A stretch of DNA of 64,000 nucleotides from Mycobacterium sp. D16Q13. Its GTDB lineage: Bacteria > Actinomycetota > Actinomycetes > Mycobacteriales > Mycobacteriaceae. Shown one piece after another: positions 23,411 through 32,147 of this stretch (positions are counted from its first letter, which is position 1; the number at the start of each line of letters is the position of its first letter). The stretch is from contig NZ_MAEW01000017.1 of NCBI RefSeq assembly GCF_002013375.1, positions 62,001 through 126,000 of the forward strand, given 5' to 3'. The translations under genes and the position numbers were made by a program. The notes under the pieces are model-generated. The model ran no database searches and was not told the DNA's origin. It worked only from the letters and a program-made list of their open reading frames with translations.

Positions 23411-24082
23411 CTATTTCATGTCCCAGGTTTCGCCGTACGTGGTGACGCTGTCGCCCGCCGAGCTGATCAGTCGTGCGTAGGGGCGCAGCAGCACACCGCC
23501 GGCGGCACCGGTGACCGTGCCGTGGGCGTTACTGACCGCAACGGCACCCTTGGGGCCCGCAATGGCCACCGAGAAGGTGGCGACTTCCTGGATGCCGGGG
23601 CCGTTGCCCAGGTCGACGTTGATGCCCGCCGAGGGCAGCAGGTTGGTGGTCTGCACGTACGAGGCTTCCGGGGTACCGCCGAAGGCGTTCGGAATACCGT
23701 AGAGGATTGAGGTATTGGGGGTCGTGTAGTTGAAGTTCAGCCCCACACCCAGCGACCAGGGGTATCCCACCTGATAGCCCAGCTCCAGGGTCCCCTCGAA
23801 CGCATCGGCTCCCGGACCGGTCACCTCATAGACCGCGCGGCCCGAATGGAACCACTCACGGGTCAGGCGGTTGCGGTCGAGCGGGAAGACCCCGTTCAAG
23901 AAGGTGTCCCACTGCTGAATCCGCAGCGTCCGCCCCTTGCCGTCAACCAGAGTCAGCTCATCGTCCAGACCGGCATGCGCCGTCGCCGCCGTCGCAAAGA
24001 GAGCAACAAGAGTCATGACTAGGGCGCCAACCGCCAACAGACCGTGGCGAGCCCAGCCCGATACCTTGCTCAACAGCTTCAT
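23411..24082 (-). CDS. MspA-family outer membrane porin
   Basis: A 223-residue secreted porin. The signal peptide is cleaved near ATAHAGLDDEL. The mature part follows MspA through to the C-terminus: WDTFLNGVFPLDRNRLTREWF, YQVGYPWSLGVGLNFNYTTPN, then DLGNGPGIQEVATFSV, HGTVTGAAGGVLLRP and TTYGETWDMK. MspA porins form octameric water-filled channels through the mycobacterial outer membrane. The constriction loop after TTPN reads TSILYGIPNAFGG, where MspA has ILIDDGD, so the pore-lining aspartates are missing. The ATG at 24082 is preferred over upstream in-frame codons, which lack signal-peptide character. Confidence 0.92.
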   Translation of the reverse strand: MKLLSKVSGWARHGLLAVGALVMTLVALFATAATAHAGLDDELTLVDGKGRTLRIQQWDTFLNGVFPLDRNRLTREWFHSGRAVYEVTGPGADAFEGTLELGYQVGYPWSLGVGLNFNYTTPNTSILYGIPNAFGGTPEASYVQTTNLLPSAGINVDLGNGPGIQEVATFSVAIAGPKGAVAVSNAHGTVTGAAGGVLLRPYARLISSAGDSVTTYGETWDMK

Positions 24083-24593
24083 TCTGTTCCTAACAGTCCC
24101 CTCATGGCGAACATGAGAATTTCCTAAGCGACGGACAGAAGGACGATATCGGCACGGTGACGGCGCGGCAATCTGAACACTCGTTCTGGTCGCAGTCGAC
24201 TCACCCGGCAGCGGGTGCACTTGTGAACCGGAAGTTAGCCAAACCCAAGATATCTCCGGGTTAACAATTGGGTGAACGAACGATTTGCTGGGAAACGAGC
24301 GAGCACCAGCAGGGAACCGGCACCCCGAATGGGTATCCAGGCTTCGCGACCTGCCGGATTTACGCGTTCGATATGCGGGAATTCCTTAGCCGTGATGGGG
24401 CGGAACGTTATCGCGCAACCACTCATCACTTTCGTGCATGCCGCGCGAATCGTTCACATCGCGTTCATCTGGACCCAGAGACGGCTCGGCTTGACCGAAG
24501 ATACGGTCGATATCCGCATTGCTGGCGCTTGTTCCCCCTGCACCACTTTTGTGGCGAAGGTCACAATCGCGGCCCTCTGGCGCCTGCACCCGA
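24083..24593. other. Intergenic region upstream of the porin gene, about 510 bases
   Basis: No gene is supported. Several frames of 60-120 codons are open on both strands but overlap each other and show no start signals or recognisable motifs. The stretch presumably holds the porin promoter and 5' leader near its lower end. No repeats or strong hairpins were noticed. Confidence 0.6.
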
Positions 24594-25130
24594 TCAGATC
24601 TCCAGGCTGGATAGCTGCTCGATGATCTGAATCGCCATCGGTGTCACCGTAGCCATGCCATCGCGCACAGCGGCACGCGTGCCCGCGATGTTGACCACCA
24701 GGGTGCTGCCCGAAATACCCGCCACGCCGCGAGACAAACCCGCCTCCGTGACACCGGCCGCCAGCCCCGAGGACCGGATGGCCTCGGCGATACCGAGCAG
24801 CTCACGATCGAGAAGCGGTTGAGTGGCCTCGGGAGTGACGTCGCGCGGGGTGACACCCGTGCCACCCACGGTCACCACCAGGTCCACACCGCCGATAACC
24901 GCCATATTGACGGCATTCTGAATCTCGGCCAGATCCCCCTCGACTGCCACCACACCATCGACGACGATTCCGGCCTCCGAAAGCAGCTCAGTAACCAGCG
25001 GACCACTGGTGTCCTGGTCGCCGTGAGCTGTCCTGTCGTTGACGATGACGACCAGAGATCGCCCCACCGGTCCCACCTCAAGCTCTGTCATGGAAGCAAC
25101 CGTAACGGCTCGCAGGGACATCTGGGTCAT
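24594..25130 (-). CDS. moaB2: MoaB2/MogA-family molybdopterin-binding protein
   Basis: A 178-residue protein of the MoaB/MogA fold, which binds and adenylates molybdopterin. It carries VNDRTAHGDQDTSGPLVTELL, the GGVDLVVTVGGTGVTPRDVTPEA block with the GGTG/TxPRDVT binding site, and GLSRGVAGISGSTLVVNIAGT. The ATG at 25130 overlaps the pepD stop in an ATGA and has GAGG upstream, so translation is coupled; a later ATG at 25091 better matches the usual length. Genuine cofactor role is uncertain, because several mycobacterial moaB copies exist. Confidence 0.9.
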   Translation of the reverse strand: MTQMSLRAVTVASMTELEVGPVGRSLVVIVNDRTAHGDQDTSGPLVTELLSEAGIVVDGVVAVEGDLAEIQNAVNMAVIGGVDLVVTVGGTGVTPRDVTPEATQPLLDRELLGIAEAIRSSGLAAGVTEAGLSRGVAGISGSTLVVNIAGTRAAVRDGMATVTPMAIQIIEQLSSLEI

Positions 25131-26437
25131 CGGGCGACCTCACCCAGGATCACGTCAGCGGTCTTCTCCGGTCCACCGTTGCCATCGGTGTACGTCAGCG
25201 TCACTTTGTCTCCCGGCGCCTTGGAGCGCACCGCCGCCACGAGGCCGTCGGCGCTGTTCACCGGGCGGTTGTCCACCTTCGTGACCACCGCACCGTTGGG
25301 TATCGCGGCCTTCTCGGCCGCTCCGCCGGCGACCACCTCGACGATTCTGGCGCCCTGGATCTCCTTATCGTTGCCAACCCGTACCCCCAGGGACGCGTGG
25401 GTGGCGTGACCGTTGGTGATCAGCTGATCGGCGACCCGCTTGGCCTGGTCGACCGGAATCGCAAAGCCCAGACCAATTGATCCGCCCTGCGTCTCGCCGC
25501 TGGAATCGCCACCCATGGTCGCGATGGCGGAGTTGATTCCCACCAACTCGCCGTTCAGGTTGACTAGCGCGCCACCGGAGTTACCCGGGTTGATGGCGGC
25601 ATCGGTCTGGATCGCGTCCAGCACGGTGTCCTGATTGCCTGCCTGCCCCGCCGTGAACACCGGGCGATTCAGCGAGCTGACGATGCCGGTGGTCACCGTG
25701 CCGTCCAGACCCAGCGGCGAACCGATCGCGACGACAGACTGGCCCACAACCAGATTCGCGGACGACCCGAGTGCGACGGGCGTCAGGCCCGAGGCGCTGG
25801 TGATCCGGATCACGGCGATGTCCGTGGCCGGATCGATTCCGACCACGGTGAAGGGCGAGTTCTTGCCGCCGGCGATGGTGGCGGTGGTCTTGGCGCCGGG
25901 CTCCCCCGCCGCCTGGACCACGTGCGCGTTGGTGAGCACCAAACCATCGGCGGAGAGGATCACCCCGGATCCCTCTTCGCTCGACCGACCCATGATCGTT
26001 TCCAGCTTGACGACACTCGGAAGAACCTTGGCCGCAACCTGTTCGACCGACCCCGCAGGCAAGGAGGCGACCGGCTGGGCCGCAGGTGAACGCCCGGGCG
26101 AGATGGGGGTCAGACCGGTACTGCCGCTGGTGACGACAGGTGCCCGGTGCTGGCGGTCGGCGACGACCGCGCCCACGGTCCCGCCCAGACCACCGGAGAC
26201 CAGAGCCAGAACGACAGCACCCACCACGAGCCCACCACTACGGCTGCTCCGCGGCGCCTGCGACTGCTTCGGAGCGGGGCGCTGCTGGTTCGGCGGGGCG
26301 GACGGGTAGCCATACGCCTGTCCCTGGTACTGGTGACCCGACTGGGCATGGTGCGTCGGAGCCTGATGCCCATGTTGTTGCCCGGAGTAAGGGCCAGACG
26401 GCCGGTAGGACCAGCTGCCGTGGGGGTCGTTAGTCAT
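25127..26437 (-). CDS. pepD: HtrA-like serine protease PepD
   Basis: A 436-residue membrane-anchored protease/chaperone of the envelope-stress system. It has a Gln/Pro-rich cytosolic N-terminus, one membrane helix (VVGAVVLALVSGGLGGTVGAVVA), a trypsin-like domain and a C-terminal PDZ domain. The catalytic triad is visible: His in LVLTNAHVVQA, Asp in DPATDIAVIRI and Ser in NPGNSGGALVN. The PDZ begins near LGVRVGNDKEIQ. In M. tuberculosis PepD is controlled by MprAB and SigE, and its gene lies directly downstream of mprB, as here. Confidence 0.96.
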   Translation of the reverse strand: MTNDPHGSWSYRPSGPYSGQQHGHQAPTHHAQSGHQYQGQAYGYPSAPPNQQRPAPKQSQAPRSSRSGGLVVGAVVLALVSGGLGGTVGAVVADRQHRAPVVTSGSTGLTPISPGRSPAAQPVASLPAGSVEQVAAKVLPSVVKLETIMGRSSEEGSGVILSADGLVLTNAHVVQAAGEPGAKTTATIAGGKNSPFTVVGIDPATDIAVIRITSASGLTPVALGSSANLVVGQSVVAIGSPLGLDGTVTTGIVSSLNRPVFTAGQAGNQDTVLDAIQTDAAINPGNSGGALVNLNGELVGINSAIATMGGDSSGETQGGSIGLGFAIPVDQAKRVADQLITNGHATHASLGVRVGNDKEIQGARIVEVVAGGAAEKAAIPNGAVVTKVDNRPVNSADGLVAAVRSKAPGDKVTLTYTDGNGGPEKTADVILGEVAR

Positions 26438-26478
26438 AGGAACTTCCTCACACGTCCTTCATAGGCGTTCACGATCGA

Positions 26479-28041
26479 CTAGCTCGGGTGCCACGCTGCC
26501 GGAGGGGACTGAGAATCCACTGAGATCTCCCTCTCGTTTGGCACAGAGTTCCGGCGGCCGGTCGTGTCGCCCAAATTCGGCGACCTGACTGGTCCCGGCC
26601 GGCCCGGAAGCAGTACGTGCATTGACGTACCCGGGGCCGGATTCCCGTCGACCACCGCACCGGACTCCGTCTCCTCGACCTTGATGGCGCCACCATGTTT
26701 CAGCACAACCTGTTTCACGATGGCCAACCCCAAACCGGAGCCCGGCATTCCCCGGGCGGGGGTCGCGCGATAGAACCGCTCGAAGACCAGATCCCGTTCG
26801 GCGGGCGGGATCCCGGGACCGCGATCGGAGATCACCAGCTCGGCATGCGCGGCGTCGACCTGTGCCAGCCGCACCGACACTGTGCTGCTCGATGGGCTCC
26901 ACTTCGCGGCATTGTCGAGCAGATTGAGAACAGCTCGGGATAGCCCCGCCGCGTCTCCATAGACCTGCCACGGCTGCATGACGACGTCGAATTCGATGTC
27001 GTTGCGGCGGCGCCGAACTCGTTCCAGCGCACCCTCTACCACCTCGACCATGTCGACCGGCTCGTGCACGATGTCGGCACCGTCGCCTCGGGCCAGATCA
27101 ACCAAATCGCCTACCAGTGTGGACAATTCTTCGATCTGGGCGATCACATCGAGCTGCAGCGCCTCCATCTCCTCGTCGGGGAGACGCGGAGCACCCGGTT
27201 GCATGGCGGCCATCAGCAGCTCGGTGTTGGTACGCAGCGAGGTCAGCGGGGTGCGCAGCTCGTGGCCCGCATCAGTCACCAGCCGTGCCTGACGATCTCG
27301 CGACTCTGCGAGGGCACGCAACATCGTGTTGAAACTGATGGTGAGCCGTGCCAATTCGTCGCTGCCCGTGACGGCAATGGGCCGCAGGTCGTCGGTTCGG
27401 GCCACTCGTTCGGCGGCGTCGGTAAGCCTGGCCACCGGCCGCAACCCGGTACCGGCCACCATGGCGCCGGCCGCGGCCGCCACCGCGACACCCACGCCAC
27501 CGACGATCAGCAACACCCAGCCCAGTCGCCGCAACACAGTATCGGTGGGGTCGAGCGATTTGGCCATAATCAGCGTGCTGCCGTTGTCGAGCCTAAGAGC
27601 AAGCACGCGTTGGTGATTGACGGTGCGCAGCGACTGCTCCAGCTCGCCCCGGGTCACCGCCTGCTCGGGTGCGCCGTAGGGAATGGTCTGTCCCTGCTGG
27701 GTCGCCGAGAAGGTGATCAGCCCCGGGAAGATCAGCTTGGCATTGACATCGGCCGAGTACGCGGTGCCCTCGATGGCGCGACGCGGATCCACCGACAGCA
27801 GCCCGCTGCCGATGAGCAGGTTGGCGCGATCATTGAGCTGTTTGTCGACATCGCGATACAACGCGGTGGATACCAACAGGTATGACGCGACGGCCATCAG
27901 CACCACGACCATCGCCACCATCGACATCGCGAGCAGCATCACGCGCCAGCGCAGCGATACCGATGAGCTGGTTGCCCGCAGCGGGGAAAATATTGCCGTG
28001 CTGGAGCCCCGTATCCGCCTCGGCATTCGTAGTGTCGCCAT
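26479..28041 (-). CDS. mprB: Envelope-stress sensor histidine kinase MprB
   Basis: A 520-residue sensor kinase. Two membrane helices (VMLLAMSMVAMVVVLMAVASYLL and VLLIVGGVGVAVAAAAGAMVAG) flank an extracytoplasmic domain, followed by HAMP, the dimerisation/phospho-His box TDAGHELRTPLTSLRT, the N box NLLDNAAKWSP, and G boxes DRGPGIPPAERD and GSGLGLAIV. The C-terminal tail beyond PGAPVRSPN is unstructured. It begins 6 bases after mprA ends. Known role: phosphorylates MprA in response to cell-envelope stress. Confidence 0.96.
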   Translation of the reverse strand: MATLRMPRRIRGSSTAIFSPLRATSSSVSLRWRVMLLAMSMVAMVVVLMAVASYLLVSTALYRDVDKQLNDRANLLIGSGLLSVDPRRAIEGTAYSADVNAKLIFPGLITFSATQQGQTIPYGAPEQAVTRGELEQSLRTVNHQRVLALRLDNGSTLIMAKSLDPTDTVLRRLGWVLLIVGGVGVAVAAAAGAMVAGTGLRPVARLTDAAERVARTDDLRPIAVTGSDELARLTISFNTMLRALAESRDRQARLVTDAGHELRTPLTSLRTNTELLMAAMQPGAPRLPDEEMEALQLDVIAQIEELSTLVGDLVDLARGDGADIVHEPVDMVEVVEGALERVRRRRNDIEFDVVMQPWQVYGDAAGLSRAVLNLLDNAAKWSPSSSTVSVRLAQVDAAHAELVISDRGPGIPPAERDLVFERFYRATPARGMPGSGLGLAIVKQVVLKHGGAIKVEETESGAVVDGNPAPGTSMHVLLPGRPGPVRSPNLGDTTGRRNSVPNEREISVDSQSPPAAWHPS

Positions 28042-28046
28042 GGGGA

Positions 28047-28739
28047 TTACGGAGGGGTCTCCCGTAGCACATAGCCGACACCGCGGACCGTATGGATGAG
28101 CCTGAGCTCCCCCTCGGCTTCCGTCTTGCGCCGCAGGTAGCCCACGTACACCTCAAGCGCATTGCCGGATGTCGGGAAGTCGAATCCCCACACCTCTTCA
28201 AGGATGCGGCTGCGGGTCAACACGCGGCGAGGGTTGGCCATCAGCATTTCCAGCAGTGCGAATTCGGTGCGGGTCAGGCTGATGGACCGAGTGCCTCGAT
28301 ACACCTCGCGGGTGATCGGGTCGAGGGTGAGGTCGCCGAAGCTCAGCGTGGCGGCGTCTGCCGATTCATCGACGGTGGTCCGGCGCAGCAGCGCTCGCAT
28401 CCGGGCCAGGAGTTCCTCGAGTGCGAAGGGCTTAGGCAGATAATCGTCCGCACCCGCGTCGAGGCCGGCCACTCGCTCCGAGACCGAGTCCCGGGCGGTG
28501 AGCACCAGGATGGGCAGATCGTCTCCCGTGCTGCGCAAGCGACGGCACACCTCGAGGCCGTCGAGCTTGGGCATCATCACGTCGAGCACCAACGCGTCCG
28601 GCCGATCGTTGGCGATGACGTTCAGCGCATCGACGCCGTCTTCGGCGAGATCCACCGAGTACCCATTGAAGGACAGAGACCGTCGCAACGACTCACGCAC
28701 AGCACGATCGTCATCGACTACAAGAATTCGCACAGGCAC
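28047..28739 (-). CDS. mprA: Response regulator MprA
   Basis: A 230-residue OmpR/PhoB-type regulator. The receiver domain has the acidic pocket (LVVDDDRAV), the phospho-acceptor Asp in ALVLDVMMPKLDG, the switch region ILVLTARDSV and the Lys in DYLPKPFALEELLARM. The winged helix has LTRTEFALLEMLMANPRRVLTRSRILEEVWG and VYVGYLRRKTE. The leader carries three direct CTCAG repeats that look like an autoregulatory MprA box. First gene of mprA-mprB-pepD-moaB2. Confidence 0.97.
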   Translation of the reverse strand: MPVRILVVDDDRAVRESLRRSLSFNGYSVDLAEDGVDALNVIANDRPDALVLDVMMPKLDGLEVCRRLRSTGDDLPILVLTARDSVSERVAGLDAGADDYLPKPFALEELLARMRALLRRTTVDESADAATLSFGDLTLDPITREVYRGTRSISLTRTEFALLEMLMANPRRVLTRSRILEEVWGFDFPTSGNALEVYVGYLRRKTEAEGELRLIHTVRGVGYVLRETPP

Positions 28740-28756
28740 CAGTGTTAACCGTGCGG

Positions 28757-28782
28757 CTGAGATATTACTGAGGAAGCCTGAG
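28757..28782 (-). promoter_or_regulatory. Probable MprA box upstream of mprA
   Basis: Three CTCAG units on the minus strand lie at 28778-28782, 28768-28772 and 28757-28761, spaced 10 and 11 bases, one helical turn each. MprA is known to bind loosely conserved direct repeats and to activate its own operon. The box starts 18 bases above the mprA start. Confidence 0.6.
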
Positions 28783-28800
28783 AATCAGGTCCCGGAAGGT

Positions 28801-28974
28801 TCAGCGACGGTCGAAATCGATGAGCCCGAGGCGGGCAGCCTTGAGCAGGCGACGGGGAACCTTGTGGTTCTGTCCGCCGACAGTGACATTGACCAGCTCA
28901 GTGGCAGTGGCCTTCCACTGCGAGCGCCGGCTACGGGTATTAGAGCGGGACATTCTCCGCTTGGGGACGGCCAT
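28801..28974 (-). CDS. rpmF: 50S ribosomal protein L32
   Basis: A 57-residue protein reading MAVPKRRMSRSNTRSRRSQW at its start, the classic L32 N-terminus, and ending AARLGLIDFDRR. It carries no CxxC zinc knuckle, so it is the zinc-free form; such forms are often Zur-independent or substitute in zinc starvation. AGGAGAGGG precedes the start at good spacing. Same position as in M. tuberculosis, just upstream of mprA. Confidence 0.96.
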   Translation of the reverse strand: MAVPKRRMSRSNTRSRRSQWKATATELVNVTVGGQNHKVPRRLLKAARLGLIDFDRR

Positions 28975-29192
28975 GGTCGCGCCCTCTCCTTATTTCTCAG
29001 GTTTCTGTGTCATTCGCCCGCGCCGCGCCAGCATGTGGGGCGCAGCGAGCGACAATCAACACACGATAGCCGGTGGCCGACATGAGCTGCAAATTTGCCT
29101 CAATCGATCCAGGCCGGCACGCCGCATAGTGGCGGTTTCGTCTCGCATCGTGCCACCTGAACGGGTCCTATTGACGCGGCAATCCAGCTCGG

Positions 29193-29208
29193 CCAACCAC
29201 TTGGTTGG
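29193..29208. promoter_or_regulatory. Palindromic operator upstream of the acyl-CoA catabolic operon
   Basis: The 312-base region between rpmF and the AtuA-like gene holds no gene. It contains CCAACCACTTGGTTGG, with perfect 7-base arms, and TTGACG elements at 29171 and 29219, the latter followed 15 bases on by TAATTT. A TetR-type repressor is the likeliest reader; none is encoded adjacent. Confidence 0.4.
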
Positions 29209-29286
29209 ACCGCCAGATTGACGTTTTAGTAGGTGGGGTAATTTAGCAGCGCACGAGCAGTCGATGCCGACCTCGAGAGGACCACC

Positions 29287-30993
29287 GTGACCATTGCGCC
29301 GGTAAGAATTGGGAACTGTTCAGGCTTTTACGGTGACCGAATATCGGCCATGCACGAGATGCTCACCGGCGGTGAGCTCGACTATCTGACCGGCGACTAT
29401 CTGGCCGAACTGACGATGCTGATCCTCGGCCGCGACCGCGCCAAGGCTCCCGAACGTGGCTACGCCAAGACCTTCCTGCGCCAGCTCGAGCAGTGCCTAG
29501 GGCTGGCTCAGGACAAGGGCGTCACGATCGTCGCCAATGCCGGCGGCCTCAACCCCGCGGGCCTGGCAGACGCCATCCGCGCACTCGCAGAAAAATTGGG
29601 TGTCCCGGCCAAGGTCGCCCATGTCGAGGGTGACGATCTGCTGCCCCGCGCCGCAGAGCTCGGATTGGGATCGCCGCTCACCGCCAACGCTTATCTCGGC
29701 GCCTGGGGCATCGTGGAATGCCTGAACTCCGGGGCCAACATCGTTGTCACCGGTCGCGTCACCGACGCCTCGGTGATCGTTGGTCCCGCCGCCGCGCACT
29801 TCGGCTGGCGACGCGACGACTACGACAAACTCGCCGGAGCGGTCGCGGCCGGGCACATCATCGAATGCGGCACCCAGGCCACCGGGGGCAACTACGCCTT
29901 CTTCACCGAGATCCCCGACCTCTCGCACGCCGGGTTTCCGCTGGCCGAGGTATATGAAGACGGATCGTCGGTCATCACCAAGCACGCGGGAACTGGCGGC
30001 GCGGTCAGTGTGGGCACGGTGACCGCGCAGCTGCTCTATGAGATCACCGGGGGCCGGTACGCCAACCCCGATGTCACCACCCGGATCGACAGCATCGAGC
30101 TGACCCAGGAAGGTCCGGACCGAGTGCGCGTCTCGGGCGTGACGGGTGAGGCGCCCCCGCCGGACCTCAAGGTGTCGCTGAACGCCTTGGGCGGCTTCCG
30201 CAATCAGATGACCTTCGTGCTCACCGGACTGGACATTGACGCCAAGGCTGACCTGACCCGCAAGCAGCTGGAGTCTTCGATGACCTCGGCGCCCGAGGAC
30301 ATTCAGTGGACCCTAGGCCGCACCGATCACCCGAACGCCGACACCGAGCAGGCCGCCAGCGCACTGCTGCACGTCATGGTGCGCGACTCCGACCCGAACA
30401 AGGTCGGCCGCCAGTTCTCCAATGCCGCGGTGGAGCTGGCCCTGGCGAGCTACCCCGGCTTCCATGTCACCACACCCCCCAAGGACGGCGAGCCGTACGG
30501 CGTGTTCACTCCGGGATACGTCCCCGCGGAAAAGGTTCCGCATGTCGCGGTCCTCGCCGACGGTTCCCGGATCGATATCGCGCAGGCCTCGCAGACGCTG
30601 CCGCTCGCCGATGCCCCGGCGGCGGCACTGCCCGAGCCGCTACCGGCCGGGCCGCTGCGCCGAGCCCCCTTGGGCATCCTTGCGGGCGCCCGTAGCGGCG
30701 ACAAGGGTGGCAGTGCAAACGTCGGCGTATGGGTACGCACCGATGAGGAATACCGCTGGCTTGCCCATGCTTTGACAATCGACACACTGCGGGAACTGCT
30801 GCCCGAAACCAGGCAGTTGGAGGTGGCACGCTACCTGCTGCCCAAGCTGCGGGCCGTGAACTTCGTCATCCAGGGCATCCTCGGCAAGGGAGTGGCCTAT
30901 CAGGCCCGGTTTGACCCACAGGCCAAGGGTATTGGCGAATGGCTGCGTTCCCGTGAGATCGACATCCCCGAATCCCTATTGGAAGGAAAGTGA
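29287..30993 (+). CDS. AtuA-family (DUF1446) acyclic terpene utilisation-like protein
   Basis: A 568-residue cytosolic protein with two parts. The N-terminal DUF1446 domain begins RIGNCSGFYGDRISAM and contains VANAGGLNPAGLADAIR, VTGRVTDASVIVGPAA and GTGGAVSVGTV. The C-terminal AtuA-like small domain has LAGARSGDKGGSANVGVW and a VNFVIQGILGKGV stretch. AtuA lies in the citronellol/geraniol degradation cluster of Pseudomonas, but its reaction is not known. The stop overlaps the next gene in GTGA, so the operon is translationally coupled. It probably supports branched-chain acyl-CoA breakdown. Confidence 0.92.
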   Translation: MTIAPVRIGNCSGFYGDRISAMHEMLTGGELDYLTGDYLAELTMLILGRDRAKAPERGYAKTFLRQLEQCLGLAQDKGVTIVANAGGLNPAGLADAIRALAEKLGVPAKVAHVEGDDLLPRAAELGLGSPLTANAYLGAWGIVECLNSGANIVVTGRVTDASVIVGPAAAHFGWRRDDYDKLAGAVAAGHIIECGTQATGGNYAFFTEIPDLSHAGFPLAEVYEDGSSVITKHAGTGGAVSVGTVTAQLLYEITGGRYANPDVTTRIDSIELTQEGPDRVRVSGVTGEAPPPDLKVSLNALGGFRNQMTFVLTGLDIDAKADLTRKQLESSMTSAPEDIQWTLGRTDHPNADTEQAASALLHVMVRDSDPNKVGRQFSNAAVELALASYPGFHVTTPPKDGEPYGVFTPGYVPAEKVPHVAVLADGSRIDIAQASQTLPLADAPAAALPEPLPAGPLRRAPLGILAGARSGDKGGSANVGVWVRTDEEYRWLAHALTIDTLRELLPETRQLEVARYLLPKLRAVNFVIQGILGKGVAYQARFDPQAKGIGEWLRSREIDIPESLLEGK

Positions 30994-32147
30994 CCACCGT
31001 GAATTCCTGGAACACTCCGGAGCGCAAGGCACTTCGGGAGACGGTGCGTGACTTTGCCGAGCGCGAGATCCTGCCGAATGTCAACGAATGGGAACGCGAG
31101 GGACTGCTTCCTCGTGAATTACACCGCAAGGCGGGCAATCTGGGCCTGCTGGGCCCCGGTGCACCCGAGGAAGTCGGCGGCGGTGGCGGCGATGCCATCG
31201 ACCCGGTGATCGTGTGCGAGGAACTGCACTACGCCGGTGTGCCCGGCGGCGTGTTCGCCTCCCTGTTCACCTGCGGCATCTCCACGCCGCACATCATCGC
31301 CTCAGGCGATCAGCGGCTCATCGAAAGCTACGTAAAGCCCACCCTGGCGGGCGATCTCATTGGCTCGCTGGCCATCACCGAACCCGGTGGCGGATCCGAC
31401 GTGGGGCATCTGACCACCTCGGCCAAGCGGGACGGCGATCACTACATCGTCAACGGCGCCAAGACCTTCATCACCTCCGGCGTGCGCGCCGACTATGTGG
31501 TGACCGCGGTGCGTACGGGTGGAGCGGGCGCGGCGGGGGTCTCGTTGCTGTTGATCGACAAGGACACTCCGGGGTTTGACGTCACCCGCAAGCTCGACAA
31601 GATGGGATGGCGCTCCTCGGATACCGCCGAGCTGTCGTTCACCGATGCACGGGTGCCCGCCGAGAACCTGGTGGGTGGTGAGAACACCGGCTTCGCGCAG
31701 ATCGCCGGCGCCTTCGTGTCAGAGCGTATCGGCCTTGCCGCCCAGGCATATTCGAGTGCGCAACGCTGTCTTGACCTGACAGTGGAATGGTGCAGGAATC
31801 GGCAGACCTTCGGGCGTCCGCTCATCTCCCGCCAGTCCGTGCAAAACACTCTGACCGAAATGGCGCGCAGGATCGATGTCGCACGGGTGTACACGCACGT
31901 CCTGGTGGATCGCGCGATCGCGGGCGAGACCAATCTCATCGCCGAGGTCTGCTTCGCCAAGAACACCGCAGTCGAGGCCGGCGAGTGGGTGGCCAACCAG
32001 GGTGTCCAGTTGTTCGGCGGCATGGGCTACATGACCGAGAGCGAAATCGAACGGCAGTACCGCGATATGCGCATCATCGGGATCGGCGGCGGCACCACCG
32101 AGATCCTCACCTCGCTGGCCGCCAAGCTCCTGGGGTATCAGTCATGA
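30990..32147 (+). CDS. fadE13: Acyl-CoA dehydrogenase
   Basis: A 385-residue FAD flavoprotein that makes the first oxidation of an acyl-CoA. Blocks seen: LGLLGPGAPEEVGGGGGD, the FAD-binding GSLAITEPGGGSDVGHLTTSA, FITSGVRADYVVTAVR, RQTFGRPLISRQSVQN and the C-terminal GGMGYMTESEIERQYRDMR with GGGTTEILTSLAAKLL. GTG at 30990 overlaps the upstream stop; a second GTG at 30999 is possible. Downstream accD2 overlaps it by 4 bases. Symbol follows the syntenic M. tuberculosis gene; substrate inferred from context as branched or short acyl-CoA. Confidence 0.94.
   Translation: MTTVNSWNTPERKALRETVRDFAEREILPNVNEWEREGLLPRELHRKAGNLGLLGPGAPEEVGGGGGDAIDPVIVCEELHYAGVPGGVFASLFTCGISTPHIIASGDQRLIESYVKPTLAGDLIGSLAITEPGGGSDVGHLTTSAKRDGDHYIVNGAKTFITSGVRADYVVTAVRTGGAGAAGVSLLLIDKDTPGFDVTRKLDKMGWRSSDTAELSFTDARVPAENLVGGENTGFAQIAGAFVSERIGLAAQAYSSAQRCLDLTVEWCRNRQTFGRPLISRQSVQNTLTEMARRIDVARVYTHVLVDRAIAGETNLIAEVCFAKNTAVEAGEWVANQGVQLFGGMGYMTESEIERQYRDMRIIGIGGGTTEILTSLAAKLLGYQS

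Noticed and set aside
24268..24630. 117-120 codon plus-strand frames upstream of the porin
   Set aside because: Two frames overlap each other and the 3' end of moaB2, lack start signals and have no recognisable protein features.
31787..32143. N-terminal extension of accD2 inside fadE13
   Set aside because: Shadow translation of fadE13; the carboxyltransferase family start lies at ATG 32144.
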